Part shown: piece after piece, positions 15,262 through 21,674 of the stretch | How positions within the stretch are numbered: the first letter of the stretch is position 1 | How the letters are laid out: each line of letters opens with the position of its first letter | NCBI GenBank assembly: GCA_016199935.1 | Contig: JACQFS010000063.1 | Location: 1 to 41,848 of the forward strand | Reading direction: 5' to 3' | Length of the DNA stretch: 41,848 nucleotides | From: Verrucomicrobiota bacterium | GTDB lineage: Bacteria > Verrucomicrobiota > Verrucomicrobiia > Limisphaerales > JACQFS01 | The notes under the pieces: model-generated | What the model was told of the DNA's origin: nothing | What the model saw: only the letters and a program-made list of their open reading frames with translations | Database searches by the model: none | Program-made: the position numbers and the translations under genes

Positions 15262-16500
15262 ATGCACTCGGAAAAACCCCCGGGCCGCGGCGAGGAGCCG
15301 CGAGCGGAACGCCAGTTGAACCACCTCAAGGAATTTCATCCCGCCGGCCGCGGCCCATGGGCGCACGTGCCGGACGCTGAGTGGAACGATTGGCGCTGGC
15401 AGCTCCGCAACCGCGTCACCACGCCGGAGCGTTTGCGCGAGTTGATGCCCACGCTCACCGCGGACGAGTCCGACGGCCTCCGCCTCGCCGAGAACAAGCT
15501 TGCGCTGGCGATCACGCCGCAGTTCTTCAACCTCATTGACCAGTCGGACGATCACTGTCCGATCCGCTGGCAGGTCATCCCGCGCAGCGGCGAGGGCGAC
15601 CTCGCGCCGTGGGAACTCACCGACCCGGTGGGCGAGGACTCGCACTCGCCGGTGCCGGGGCTCGTGCATCGGTATCCCGACCGCGTGCTCTTTCTCGTCA
15701 CGGATCGTTGCGCGGCCTACTGCCGTTATTGCACGCGCTCGCGACTGGTCAGCAACGCCAGCGGCTACGATTTTCATCCCGAGTTCGACCGGCAGATCGC
15801 CTACATCGAGCAGCACACGGAAATCCGCGACGTGCTCCTGAGCGGCGGCGACCCGCTGCTGTTCTCGGACGAGAAGCTCGAATATCTCCTCGCCCGCCTG
15901 CGCGCCATCAAGCACGTCGAGTTCATTCGCATCGGCACGCGCATCCCGGTCTTCCTGCCGCAGCGCGTCACGCCCGAGCTGTGCGCGATGTTGAAACAGT
16001 TTCACCCGCTCTTCATCAGCATCCACGCCAACCACCCGCGCGAACTCACCACCGAAGTCCGCGACGCCCTCGGCCGCCTCGCCGACGCCGGCATCCCGCT
16101 CGGCAACCAGTCCGTGCTGCTCAAGCACGTCAACGACGACGCGACCGTGATGAAGGCGCTCGTGCAGAAACTCCTCATGTGCCGCGTGCGTCCCTATTAC
16201 ATCTACCAGTGCGATCTCATCGCCGGCTCCGCGCACCTGCGCACGAGCGTGCGACGCGGGCTGGAGATCATGAAATCGCTGCGCGGCCACACGACCGGCT
16301 ACGCGGTGCCGCAGTATGTGATCGATGCGCCCGGCGGCGGCGGCAAGGTGCCGGTGAATCCCGACTACGTCCTGAGCCGCAACGCCGACCGCGTGGTCAT
16401 CCGCAACTTCGAGGGCAAGGTCTTCGAGTATCCCGAGGCGCGCGACGGCCGGCCGCTGTTCAAGCCCACCGAGGACTTCATGGCGCCCGAGTTGGTCTGA
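15262..16500 (+). CDS. kamA: KamA-family radical SAM aminomutase (lysine 2,3-aminomutase type)
   Basis: A 412-residue PLP- and SAM-dependent enzyme. The cluster motif is CAAYCRYC (C150, C154, C157) preceded by LFLVTDRC; LLSGGDPLL follows, and DAPGGGGKVPVNPDY near the end contains the PLP-binding lysine. Length and layout match lysine 2,3-aminomutase (L-lysine to L-beta-lysine). The EF-P-specific EpmB branch is shorter, and no EF-P, epmA or ablB (beta-lysine acetyltransferase) neighbour is present, so the true substrate is uncertain. The ATG at 15262 is directly behind a strong promoter, suggesting a leaderless or nearly leaderless mRNA. nth follows after 6 bp. Confidence 0.9.
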   Translation: MHSEKPPGRGEEPRAERQLNHLKEFHPAGRGPWAHVPDAEWNDWRWQLRNRVTTPERLRELMPTLTADESDGLRLAENKLALAITPQFFNLIDQSDDHCPIRWQVIPRSGEGDLAPWELTDPVGEDSHSPVPGLVHRYPDRVLFLVTDRCAAYCRYCTRSRLVSNASGYDFHPEFDRQIAYIEQHTEIRDVLLSGGDPLLFSDEKLEYLLARLRAIKHVEFIRIGTRIPVFLPQRVTPELCAMLKQFHPLFISIHANHPRELTTEVRDALGRLADAGIPLGNQSVLLKHVNDDATVMKALVQKLLMCRVRPYYIYQCDLIAGSAHLRTSVRRGLEIMKSLRGHTTGYAVPQYVIDAPGGGGKVPVNPDYVLSRNADRVVIRNFEGKVFEYPEARDGRPLFKPTEDFMAPELV

Positions 16501-16506
16501 ACCGCC

Positions 16507-17172
16507 ATGCCCCGCGAATCCGCCGAGGCCCGCGCCACCCGCGCGCGCCAGATCATCGCCGGACTCCGCCGCGCGTATCCCGCCGCGCACTGCGAGCTGA
16601 ATTATTCCAACCCGCTCGAACTCCTCATCGCCACCATCCTCTCCGCGCAATGCACCGACAAGCGCGTGAACCTCGTCACCGCGGAGCTGTTCAAAAAATA
16701 CCGCACTGCGCGCGACTACGCCGCCGCGCCGCTCGCCGACCTCGAAGCCGCCGTCCGCACCACCGGCTTCTTCCGCAACAAGGCGAAGAACATCCAGGCC
16801 TGCTGCCGCCGGCTCGTCGAACTGCACCGCGGCGAAGTCCCGCGCACGATGGCCGAACTCCACGCCCTCGACGGCGTCGGCCGCAAGACGGCGAATGTCG
16901 TCCTCGGAAATGCCTTTGGCCTCAACGTCGGCGTGGTGGTGGACACGCACGTCTCGCGGCTCGCCGCGCGACTCGGCCTGACGAGGCACACCGATCCCGT
17001 GAAGATCGAGCAAGACCTAATGAAACTCGTGCCGCAGCCGGACTGGGCGCTCTTCAGCCACTGGCTCATCTGGCACGGCCGCCGGCGGTGCGGCGCACGG
17101 AAACCCGATTGCGCCCATTGCGAAATCGCCGCGCTTTGTCCAAGCTCGGTCAAAATGACGAAGCTCGAATGA
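16507..17172 (+). CDS. nth: Endonuclease III
   Basis: Bifunctional DNA glycosylase/AP lyase for oxidised pyrimidines in base excision repair. The 221-residue protein shows LIATILSAQCTDKRVN, the helix-hairpin-helix LDGVGRKTANVVLGNAFG containing the catalytic Lys, the catalytic Asp in VVVDTHVSRLAARLG, and the C-terminal 4Fe-4S loop CGARKPDCAHCEIAALC with the diagnostic C-x6-C-x2-C-x5-C spacing. It starts 6 bp after kamA and probably shares its transcript. Its stop codon lies within the left arm of an intergenic inverted repeat, so the last codons are repeat-derived. Confidence 0.96.
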   Translation: MPRESAEARATRARQIIAGLRRAYPAAHCELNYSNPLELLIATILSAQCTDKRVNLVTAELFKKYRTARDYAAAPLADLEAAVRTTGFFRNKAKNIQACCRRLVELHRGEVPRTMAELHALDGVGRKTANVVLGNAFGLNVGVVVDTHVSRLAARLGLTRHTDPVKIEQDLMKLVPQPDWALFSHWLIWHGRRRCGARKPDCAHCEIAALCPSSVKMTKLE

Positions 17173-17224
17173 CAAATGGTGAAGGGCACGGCGTGTCGCC
17201 GGTGCCATTCGTCATCCGTCATTC
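17167..17224. repeat. Inverted repeat of ATGACGA units (copy 2)
   Basis: GAATGAC (17167-17173) pairs with GTCATTC (17218-17224); inside, GGCACGGCG and CGCCGGTGCC form a hairpin with one bulge around TGT. The left arm contains the stop codon of nth, and the right arm ends nine bases before the crcB start. Same unit family as 13.36-13.47 kb. Confidence 0.75.
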
Positions 17225-17233
17225 GACATTCAC

Positions 17234-17620
17234 ATGGCCAACTACTTTTTCATCGCCCTCGGCAGCGCGTTTGGCGGCGTGCTGCGCTTCTGGCTGGGCA
17301 ACCACGTCCAGCACGACTTCGGCGGGAAGTTTCCGCTCGGCACGCTCGTCGTGAACGTCTCCGGTTCATTTCTCATCGGCCTGTTCTTCGCCCTCACGGC
17401 GGATGACGGACGGCTCGCGGCGAACGCCACGTGGCGCAACTTCCTGATGGTCGGCATCTGCGGCGGCTACACGACCTTCTCCGCGTTCAGCCTCCAGACG
17501 CTCAACCTCATGCGCGAGGGCGAGTGGCTTTCCGTTTCGCTCAACGTCCTGCTCTCCGTCGCGCTCTGCCTCGTCGCCGTGTGGCTCGGGCACTGGACGG
17601 CGCAGGTGTTCAACCGCTGA
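17234..17620 (+). CDS. crcB: Fluoride channel CrcB/Fluc
   Basis: A 128-residue inner-membrane protein with four hydrophobic helices that works as a dual-topology homodimer to expel fluoride. Family motifs are ALGSAFGGVLRFWLG, GTLVVNVSGSFLIG (with the pore Asn) and GICGGYTTFSAFSLQ (the central sodium site and Phe box). Length is normal. A single copy is enough for a homodimer. The start at 17234 is the only ATG that yields the conserved N-terminus. The upstream sequence is a dispersed repeat and does not look like a fluoride riboswitch. The next gene starts 3 bp after its stop. Confidence 0.95.
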   Translation: MANYFFIALGSAFGGVLRFWLGNHVQHDFGGKFPLGTLVVNVSGSFLIGLFFALTADDGRLAANATWRNFLMVGICGGYTTFSAFSLQTLNLMREGEWLSVSLNVLLSVALCLVAVWLGHWTAQVFNR

Positions 17621-17623
17621 GTC

Positions 17624-18310
17624 ATGCGCGAGACGTGGCTCCTGCTCGAATCCGGCCCCGGCGCGCCCGCCGACAACATGGCGTGGGACGAGGCGCTGCT
17701 GCTCGGCGCGGAGTCGCTCGGCGCACCGGTGCTGCGCTTCTACGGCTGGACGCAACCGGCGGCGACCTTCGGTTATTTCCAAAAAATTTCCGAAGTCGAA
17801 ACGTGGACGCCACTGCGCCCGCTCATCCGCCGCCCGACCGGCGGCGGGCTCGTGCCGCACGACGCGGACTGGACCTACAACCTCGTCATCCCGCCCGCGC
17901 ACGAGTGGTTCGCGCTGCGCGCGGAGGAAAGCTACCGCCGCCTGCACGAGTGGATTCGCGCGGCCTTCGCGCGCGTGCAGCTCGCGGCCGAACTTGCGCC
18001 GTGTGGCGACAAGCAACTGCCCGGACGCTGCTTCGCGGGCCCGGAGAAGTTTGATCTGACGTGGAGCGGAAATAAAATCGCCGGCGCGGCGCAGCGCCGG
18101 ACGAAGCACGGGATGTTGATCCAGGGCTCGATCCAGCCGGTGCCGCCCGGCGTTGCGCGCGCGGCGTGGGAGGCGGCGATGCGCGCGGAGGCGGAGAAAA
18201 TGTTTGGCGTGAAGTGGGAGCCGCTGAGCGTCACCGACGGACTGCGGGAACAGGCACGGGAACTTTCCACGCAGAAGTATTCGCGCACCGAGTTCAACCG
18301 GCGGCGTTGA
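17624..18310 (+). CDS. Lipoate-protein ligase / octanoyltransferase family protein
   Basis: A 228-residue member of the LplA/LipB/LipM fold. It begins with ADNMAWDEALL, has the acyl-binding RRPTGGGLVPHDADWTYNLV and the lysine motif GNKIAGAAQRRTKHGMLIQGS. The Cys in GRCFAGPEKFDL sits where LipM-type octanoyltransferases keep their nucleophile, so transfer from octanoyl-ACP (LipM-like) is as likely as ATP-dependent lipoate ligation (LplA-like). The C-terminal accessory domain of classical LplA is absent. It acts in the cytosol on E2 or H subunits. It follows crcB by 3 bp, with no lipA in view. Confidence 0.85.
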   Translation: MRETWLLLESGPGAPADNMAWDEALLLGAESLGAPVLRFYGWTQPAATFGYFQKISEVETWTPLRPLIRRPTGGGLVPHDADWTYNLVIPPAHEWFALRAEESYRRLHEWIRAAFARVQLAAELAPCGDKQLPGRCFAGPEKFDLTWSGNKIAGAAQRRTKHGMLIQGSIQPVPPGVARAAWEAAMRAEAEKMFGVKWEPLSVTDGLREQARELSTQKYSRTEFNRRR

Positions 18311-18324
18311 AGCGGGTCGCCGCC

Positions 18325-18723
18325 TCAATTCCCCGTCGCGCGGCGACCGGCCACCGCCTTGACCGCGAGGTAGCTCTGCCACGCGCCCAGCGCGATGGCC
18401 GTCAGGCACAGAGTCCAACTCAGGAATCCCACCGGGCCCGTCGCACTGCGAACGACGTGATAGGCGAGCGCGCAGAGCAGCACGTCGGACATGACGAGCG
18501 TCACGAGCACGGAGCGGTCGAGCAGGCGGATCGCCGGGAGCGCTGCGGCGGCCGCAGACGTGAGTTTGGTGGAGGTCGAGACCTCGCCGTTGGCGCCCTT
18601 GATGAGGACGCGCACGCCGGGAGTCAGCGACGGGTTGGTCGGGTTGGCGGTTCCGGGGTTGGCGGAACCAGGCCGCTGGTCCATGAGTTGATCAAGGCCG
18701 CGGCCGAGAACTGGGTTTGGCAC
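18325..18723 (-). CDS. Two-helix membrane protein of unknown function
   Basis: A 132-residue protein with no recognised family. It opens with MPNPVLGRGLDQLMDQR, similar to the first residues of ParB-like proteins but with no ParB domain behind it. A Pro/Asn/Gly-rich linker follows, then two hydrophobic helices (LVTLVMSDVLLCALAYHVV and GFLSWTLCLTAIALGAW) and a basic tail. Probably an inner-membrane hairpin. It is convergent with the LplA-family gene and separated from the next minus-strand gene by 181 bp holding two palindromes. Confidence 0.7.
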   Translation of the reverse strand: MPNPVLGRGLDQLMDQRPGSANPGTANPTNPSLTPGVRVLIKGANGEVSTSTKLTSAAAAALPAIRLLDRSVLVTLVMSDVLLCALAYHVVRSATGPVGFLSWTLCLTAIALGAWQSYLAVKAVAGRRATGN

Positions 18724-18808
18724 GGCGGGGAGCGTTCCTGCTTTCGCGCGACCCCCGCAATCAAATCTTGCTCACAAACAATTCACAGCTTGTTCACGAC
18801 GCCGGGGT

Positions 18809-18897
18809 GCGGGCTTCAGCCCGCTTCAGCGGGCGAAGGTCGACGGGTCATCGTTAACTCGCGGGAGCTTTCCACCTTGAAGCGGACTAAAGTCCGC
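18809..18897. repeat. Bimodular palindromic repeat (REP-like), intergenic
   Basis: Two perfect tight hairpins: GCGGGCT-TC-AGCCCGC (18809-18824) and GCGGACT-AA-AGTCCGC (18882-18897), the second followed by GCTCC. Architecture is the same as the in-frame element in leuS, and the GCGCTCC end recurs at the in-frame palindrome of recB. The 18724-18904 gap holds nothing else clear. Confidence 0.8.
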
Positions 18898-18904
18898 GCT
18901 CCGC

Positions 18905-19549
18905 TCACGACACCTTCGGCGCGAGCGTGACGCCGAGCCGGTCCACGCCGGCATCGAGCAGCGCCGTGGCCGCGGCGAGCGTGGCGACGTTGGCAAAAAC
19001 TTTCAGGCCAAACTTCGGCCCAACGGCCTCGCGCACGGCCCGCACCACTTCTGGCGAAACTTCGCGCGTGCCGAACACCGCCGAGAGCGTGACGAACTTC
19101 GCCTCCGCCTCGACCGCGAGCCGCGCCGCGGCAATCCACTGCTCGCGGTTCAGCAGCGACGTTTCGAGCAGCACCTTCAGCGGGCGCTCATCGGCCGCCT
19201 CGACGAGGTCGCGGAGTTCGCGCCGTGTGGAGTCGGTGTTGCCCTCCTTGAGCCAGCCGTGATTGGGCACCACTTCGAGCTCGTGCGCGTCGTGGTCCAC
19301 CGCCACCTCCACCTCGTAGCGTTTCACGTCGGCGTCCACCGCGCCGAGCGGGAAGCCGGCGGTGGCGGTGACTTTGATCTCCGTGTCGTCGAGAAAATGC
19401 CGCGCCGCGATGACGTGCGCACCGTTGACGACCACGCCGCCGGCCTGGTTCGCGCGCGCGTCGGCGCAAAGTTTCTGCACGTCGGTTCGCGTCGCGTCGG
19501 CGCGCAGGAGGGTGAGTTCGAGATGCGGAGCGAGTTCGGTGAGGGTCAT
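18905..19549 (-). CDS. DeoC-like aldolase-fold protein lacking the catalytic lysine
   Basis: A 214-residue TIM-barrel protein related to deoxyribose-phosphate aldolase: LTLLRADATRTDVQKLC, VTATAGFPLGA, LKVLLETSLL and FANVAT follow the DeoC order. Key residues differ. The Schiff-base lysine of FVKTSTGF-type motifs is Thr154 (KFVTLSAVFG), the catalytic Asp of EIDMV is Glu92 (HELEVV), and only the second lysine (K183, GLKVFANVAT) is kept. DERA chemistry by the known mechanism is therefore unlikely. It may be a lyase of a related reaction, a regulator, or an inactive relative. It lies downstream of mdh on the same strand behind an inverted repeat. Confidence 0.75.
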   Translation of the reverse strand: MTLTELAPHLELTLLRADATRTDVQKLCADARANQAGGVVVNGAHVIAARHFLDDTEIKVTATAGFPLGAVDADVKRYEVEVAVDHDAHELEVVPNHGWLKEGNTDSTRRELRDLVEAADERPLKVLLETSLLNREQWIAAARLAVEAEAKFVTLSAVFGTREVSPEVVRAVREAVGPKFGLKVFANVATLAAATALLDAGVDRLGVTLAPKVS

Positions 19550-19558
19550 GGGGGGGAA

Positions 19559-19613
19559 GTAATCCGTAAGAAGTAATGCGTAAAGAAAAGGGCGCCTCCG
19601 GATTACGGATTAC
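19559..19613. repeat. Inverted repeat of GTAATCC/GTAATGC units
   Basis: GTAATCCGTAA (19559-19569) pairs perfectly with TTACGGATTAC (19603-19613). Both arms continue with second, diverged units (GTAATGCGTAA; TACTCCTTACTCG). The element fills the gap between mdh and the DeoC-like gene, ten bases upstream of the latter's start. Confidence 0.8.
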
Positions 19614-19630
19614 TCCTTACTCGTCACGCC

Positions 19631-20623
19631 TCACTTCGGCAGCAACTCGCTCACGAGCGACTTCTCTTCCTTCAACTCGTTCTCCGTCGCCGTGATTTTC
19701 GCGCGGCTGAACTCGCCCACGGGCAGGCCCTGGACGATCTCCCATTTCTTGCCGTCGGTGCGGATCGGGTAGCTGAACATCAGGCCCTTCTCGATGCCGT
19801 AGCTACCGTCGGAGCAGACGGCCACGCTGAACCAATCGCCCTGCGGCGTGGGCGTGGTGAGCCGGCGCACGGTGTCCACCACGGCGTTGGCCGCGCTCGC
19901 GGCGGAACTGAGGCCGCGCGCCTCGATGATCGCCGCGCCGCGCTTCTGCACGGTCACGATGAAATCTTTTTCCAACCACTCGCGATGGCCGATGACGTCG
20001 GTGACGGGGCGGTTCTGAATTTTCGCGTTGAAGAAATCGGGATACATCGTGGAGCTGTGGTTGCCCCAGATCGCGAGGTTCGTAATCGTCTCGACGGGCA
20101 CGCCGGCTTTCTTCGCGAGCTGCGTGCGCGCGCGGTTTTCATCGAGCGCGGTCATGGCGAAGAACTGCTCGCGCGGCACGCCGGCGGCGCTGTTCATGGC
20201 GATGAGCGAATTGGTGTTGCACGGATTGCCGACGACGAGCGTGCGGACATCCTTCGCGGCGTGGCTGGCGATGGCCTTGCCCTGGCCGGTGAAAATTTTT
20301 CCATTCGCCGTGAGCAGATCCTTGCGCTCCATGCCGGGGCCACGCGGCCGCGCGCCGACGAGCAGTGCCCAGTTGACGCCGCGGAAGCCCTCGCTCAGAT
20401 CACTCGTGGGCACGCAGCCCTTGAGCAGCGGGAACGCGCAGTCCTCGAGTTCCATGACCACGCCGGCGAGCGCCTTGAGCGCCTTCTCGTCGGGGATTTC
20501 GATCAGGTGAAGGATGATGGGTTGGTTCGGCCCGAACATCGCGCCGGAGGCGATGCGGAACAGGAGCGAGTAACCAATCTGGCCGGCGGCACCGGTGACT
20601 GCGACACGGAGGGGGGTGTTCAT
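19631..20623 (-). CDS. mdh: Malate dehydrogenase
   Basis: NAD-dependent TCA-cycle enzyme interconverting malate and oxaloacetate. The 330-residue protein has the Rossmann start [37 protein letters not shown] with the mobile-loop arginines, [13 protein letters not shown], the DENRAR region, and the catalytic His in [15 protein letters not shown]. This is the cytosolic-type (GAAGQI) MDH that is common in Verrucomicrobiota and differs from the LDH-like type. It is transcribed leftward, divergent from the tRNA-Asn locus. Complete and ordinary. Confidence 0.96.
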   Translation of the reverse strand: MNTPLRVAVTGAAGQIGYSLLFRIASGAMFGPNQPIILHLIEIPDEKALKALAGVVMELEDCAFPLLKGCVPTSDLSEGFRGVNWALLVGARPRGPGMERKDLLTANGKIFTGQGKAIASHAAKDVRTLVVGNPCNTNSLIAMNSAAGVPREQFFAMTALDENRARTQLAKKAGVPVETITNLAIWGNHSSTMYPDFFNAKIQNRPVTDVIGHREWLEKDFIVTVQKRGAAIIEARGLSSAASAANAVVDTVRRLTTPTPQGDWFSVAVCSDGSYGIEKGLMFSYPIRTDGKKWEIVQGLPVGEFSRAKITATENELKEEKSLVSELLPK

Positions 20624-20789
20624 AGTTTCAATTCAGAGTCGTTTCCAAAAATGTCCGCGGAGTATGCGAAGGGGCCGGGGCTGGTGCAAGTGCGGAGAGA
20701 GGAGACGGAAGCTGAGGCATGAGTGGCGCGCCCCCACGGCGAGACGTTCATCAGAAAACGTCGACAACTCGGTCAGCGCGGGAAAACCG

Positions 20790-20816
20790 TTGACGGTCAA
20801 ACAGGTGGTTTGTAAC
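20790..20816 (+). promoter_or_regulatory. Possible promoter of the tRNA-Asn locus
   Basis: TTGACG at 20790-20795 with TGTAAC at 20811-20816 (spacer 15, shorter than ideal) precedes both the first tRNA remnant and the intact tRNA, so one transcript would carry both. The -10 box is weak. The 20624-20789 stretch shows no gene. Confidence 0.35.
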
Positions 20817-20834
20817 TTGCGCGCCCGTTTGCGT

Positions 20835-20898
20835 TCCAGAGCAACTCAATGGTGGAGTCCCGACGGAGTCGGGATTAACCGTGGGTGGTGAAGGTTCG
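20835..20898 (+). pseudogene. tRNA-Asn remnant 1, palindrome replacing the anticodon arm
   Basis: TCCAGAG, CTCAATGGT, TAACCGTGGG and GAAGGTTCG match the intact tRNA-Asn in order, but the D-stem 3' side and anticodon half are replaced by TCCCGAC-GGA-GTCGGGA (20858-20874) and the 3' end is missing. The 17-base string CCGTTTGCGTTCCAGAG is shared with the intact copy (20825-20841 and 20904-20920), so the 5' flank was duplicated too. No anticodon remains. Confidence 0.85.
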
Positions 20899-20913
20899 TC
20901 AGACCGTTTGCGT

Positions 20914-20988
20914 TCCAGAGTAGCTCAATGGTAGAGCACGCGGCTGTTAACCGTGGGGTTGAAGGTTCGAGTCCTTCCTCTGGAGCCA
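20914..20988 (+). tRNA. tRNA-Asn (anticodon GTT)
   Basis: A complete cloverleaf. Acceptor TCCAGAG pairs with CTCTGGA, the discriminator is G and CCA is encoded (20986-20988). The D stem is GCTC/GAGC; the anticodon stem CGCGG/CCGTG contains one G-U pair and the loop CTGTTAA carries anticodon GTT at 20946-20948; variable loop GGGTT; T stem GAAGG/CCTTC with loop TTCGAGT. A run of seven T follows and may end transcription. Confidence 0.96.
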
Positions 20989-21001
20989 TTTTTTTCCTGC
21001 C

Positions 21002-21274
21002 ATGTTCCACGTTTAGGTTCTGCAAAACCCGCAGGGAAAGTTCTACATTGGCCAGACCGACAATCTGGCGGTCCGCCTAGCCAATCACAATCGAACGGAC
21101 CTCATCGGGGGGCATTTCACTCGCAAATGCGGTCCGTGGGAACTGGTCTGGTCTGAGGCGCACCCCACGCGTGCGGCGGCAATGGCGCGGGAACGGGCGA
21201 TCAAACGGATGAAGTCCGCGCGCTGGATTCGCGACCAACTCCTCAATGGTGGAGTCCCGACCAGTCGGGATTAA
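21002..21274 (+). pseudogene. GIY-YIG nuclease (YhbQ/UPF0213-like), broken by a nonsense codon
   Basis: Starting at the ATG at 21002 the frame reads MFHV, then TAG (21014-21016), then VLQNPQGKFYIGQTDNLA and continues without another stop to TAA at 21274. The TAG replaces the Tyr of the GIY half-motif by one base change (TAC or TAT to TAG); FYIG is the YIG half. RLANHN, GPWELVWSE and the C-terminal RERAIKRMKSARWI are typical of small stand-alone GIY-YIG proteins. Total length about 90 codons is normal. No alternative start precedes the motif. The last codons (NGGVPTSRD) are encoded by the neighbouring tRNA remnant and its palindrome. It lies 13 bp after the intact tRNA-Asn. Confidence 0.85.
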
Positions 21275-21322
21275 CCGTGGGGTTGAAGGTTCTCCCGACC
21301 AGTCGGGATTCCTCTGGAGCCA
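21242..21322 (+). pseudogene. tRNA-Asn remnant 2, with two palindromes in place of arms
   Basis: CTCAATGGT, TAACCGTGGGGTTGAAGGTTC and TCCTCTGGAGCCATTT are as in the intact tRNA. Between the first two is TCCCGAC-CA-GTCGGGA (21255-21270) in place of the anticodon half, and between the last two the same palindrome (21293-21308) replaces the T loop and stem. The 5' acceptor strand is missing; the nuclease reading frame runs into this remnant instead. Confidence 0.85.
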
Positions 21323-21432
21323 TTTCTTCTTCGCGGCGACCTCGCCGGGGCTGCTTGCGCGTGGAATTTCCCTCTCAAATATTTTTTTTGACTGGACCGC
21401 CGTTGTCCAGGGGGGCGTGCCAGGATGCGGGC

Positions 21433-21636
21433 ATGAAAACTGAAAAAACATCCTGCCGTTCCCACCGCGTCTCCACCATCGCCCGCTTCGGCGCGGCACA
21501 CCTCTGCTCCGATGAGCGGGGCCGTGTCCATCTCCGGGGCGGTTCGAACGAGGAGCGCGTCGAGGCGCTGGAGTTTGTCTCGCTGTTCCTGCACGAGGTG
21601 GCGGTGGACACGAATTCGCGCCCCGGGGTGAATTGA
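21433..21636 (+). CDS. Small conserved-looking protein, function unknown
   Basis: A 67-residue ORF with ATG at 21433. It begins MKTEKTSCRSHRVSTIARFG, then LCSDERGRVHLRGG and EERVEALEFVSLFLHEV, giving a compact beta-then-helix layout, without a signal peptide or membrane segment. No family is recognised. It lies 38 bp before recC in the same direction. An AT-rich tract and CTGGAC/GTCCAG inverted repeat (21392-21410) precede it. Coding status is moderately supported by its composition and by the lack of a competing gene on the other strand. Confidence 0.5.
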   Translation: MKTEKTSCRSHRVSTIARFGAAHLCSDERGRVHLRGGSNEERVEALEFVSLFLHEVAVDTNSRPGVN

Positions 21637-21674
21637 ACTTTGCTTTCCCCACCGCCGCGCTAAACAACTCCGCC

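Noticed and set aside
14059-17013. 984-codon minus-strand frame opposite kamA and nth
   Set aside because: Spans the reverse of three real genes with unmistakable motifs on the plus strand.
17173-17233. Fluoride riboswitch before crcB
   Set aside because: The gap is only 61 bp, made of repeat arms; the conserved riboswitch core could not be found.
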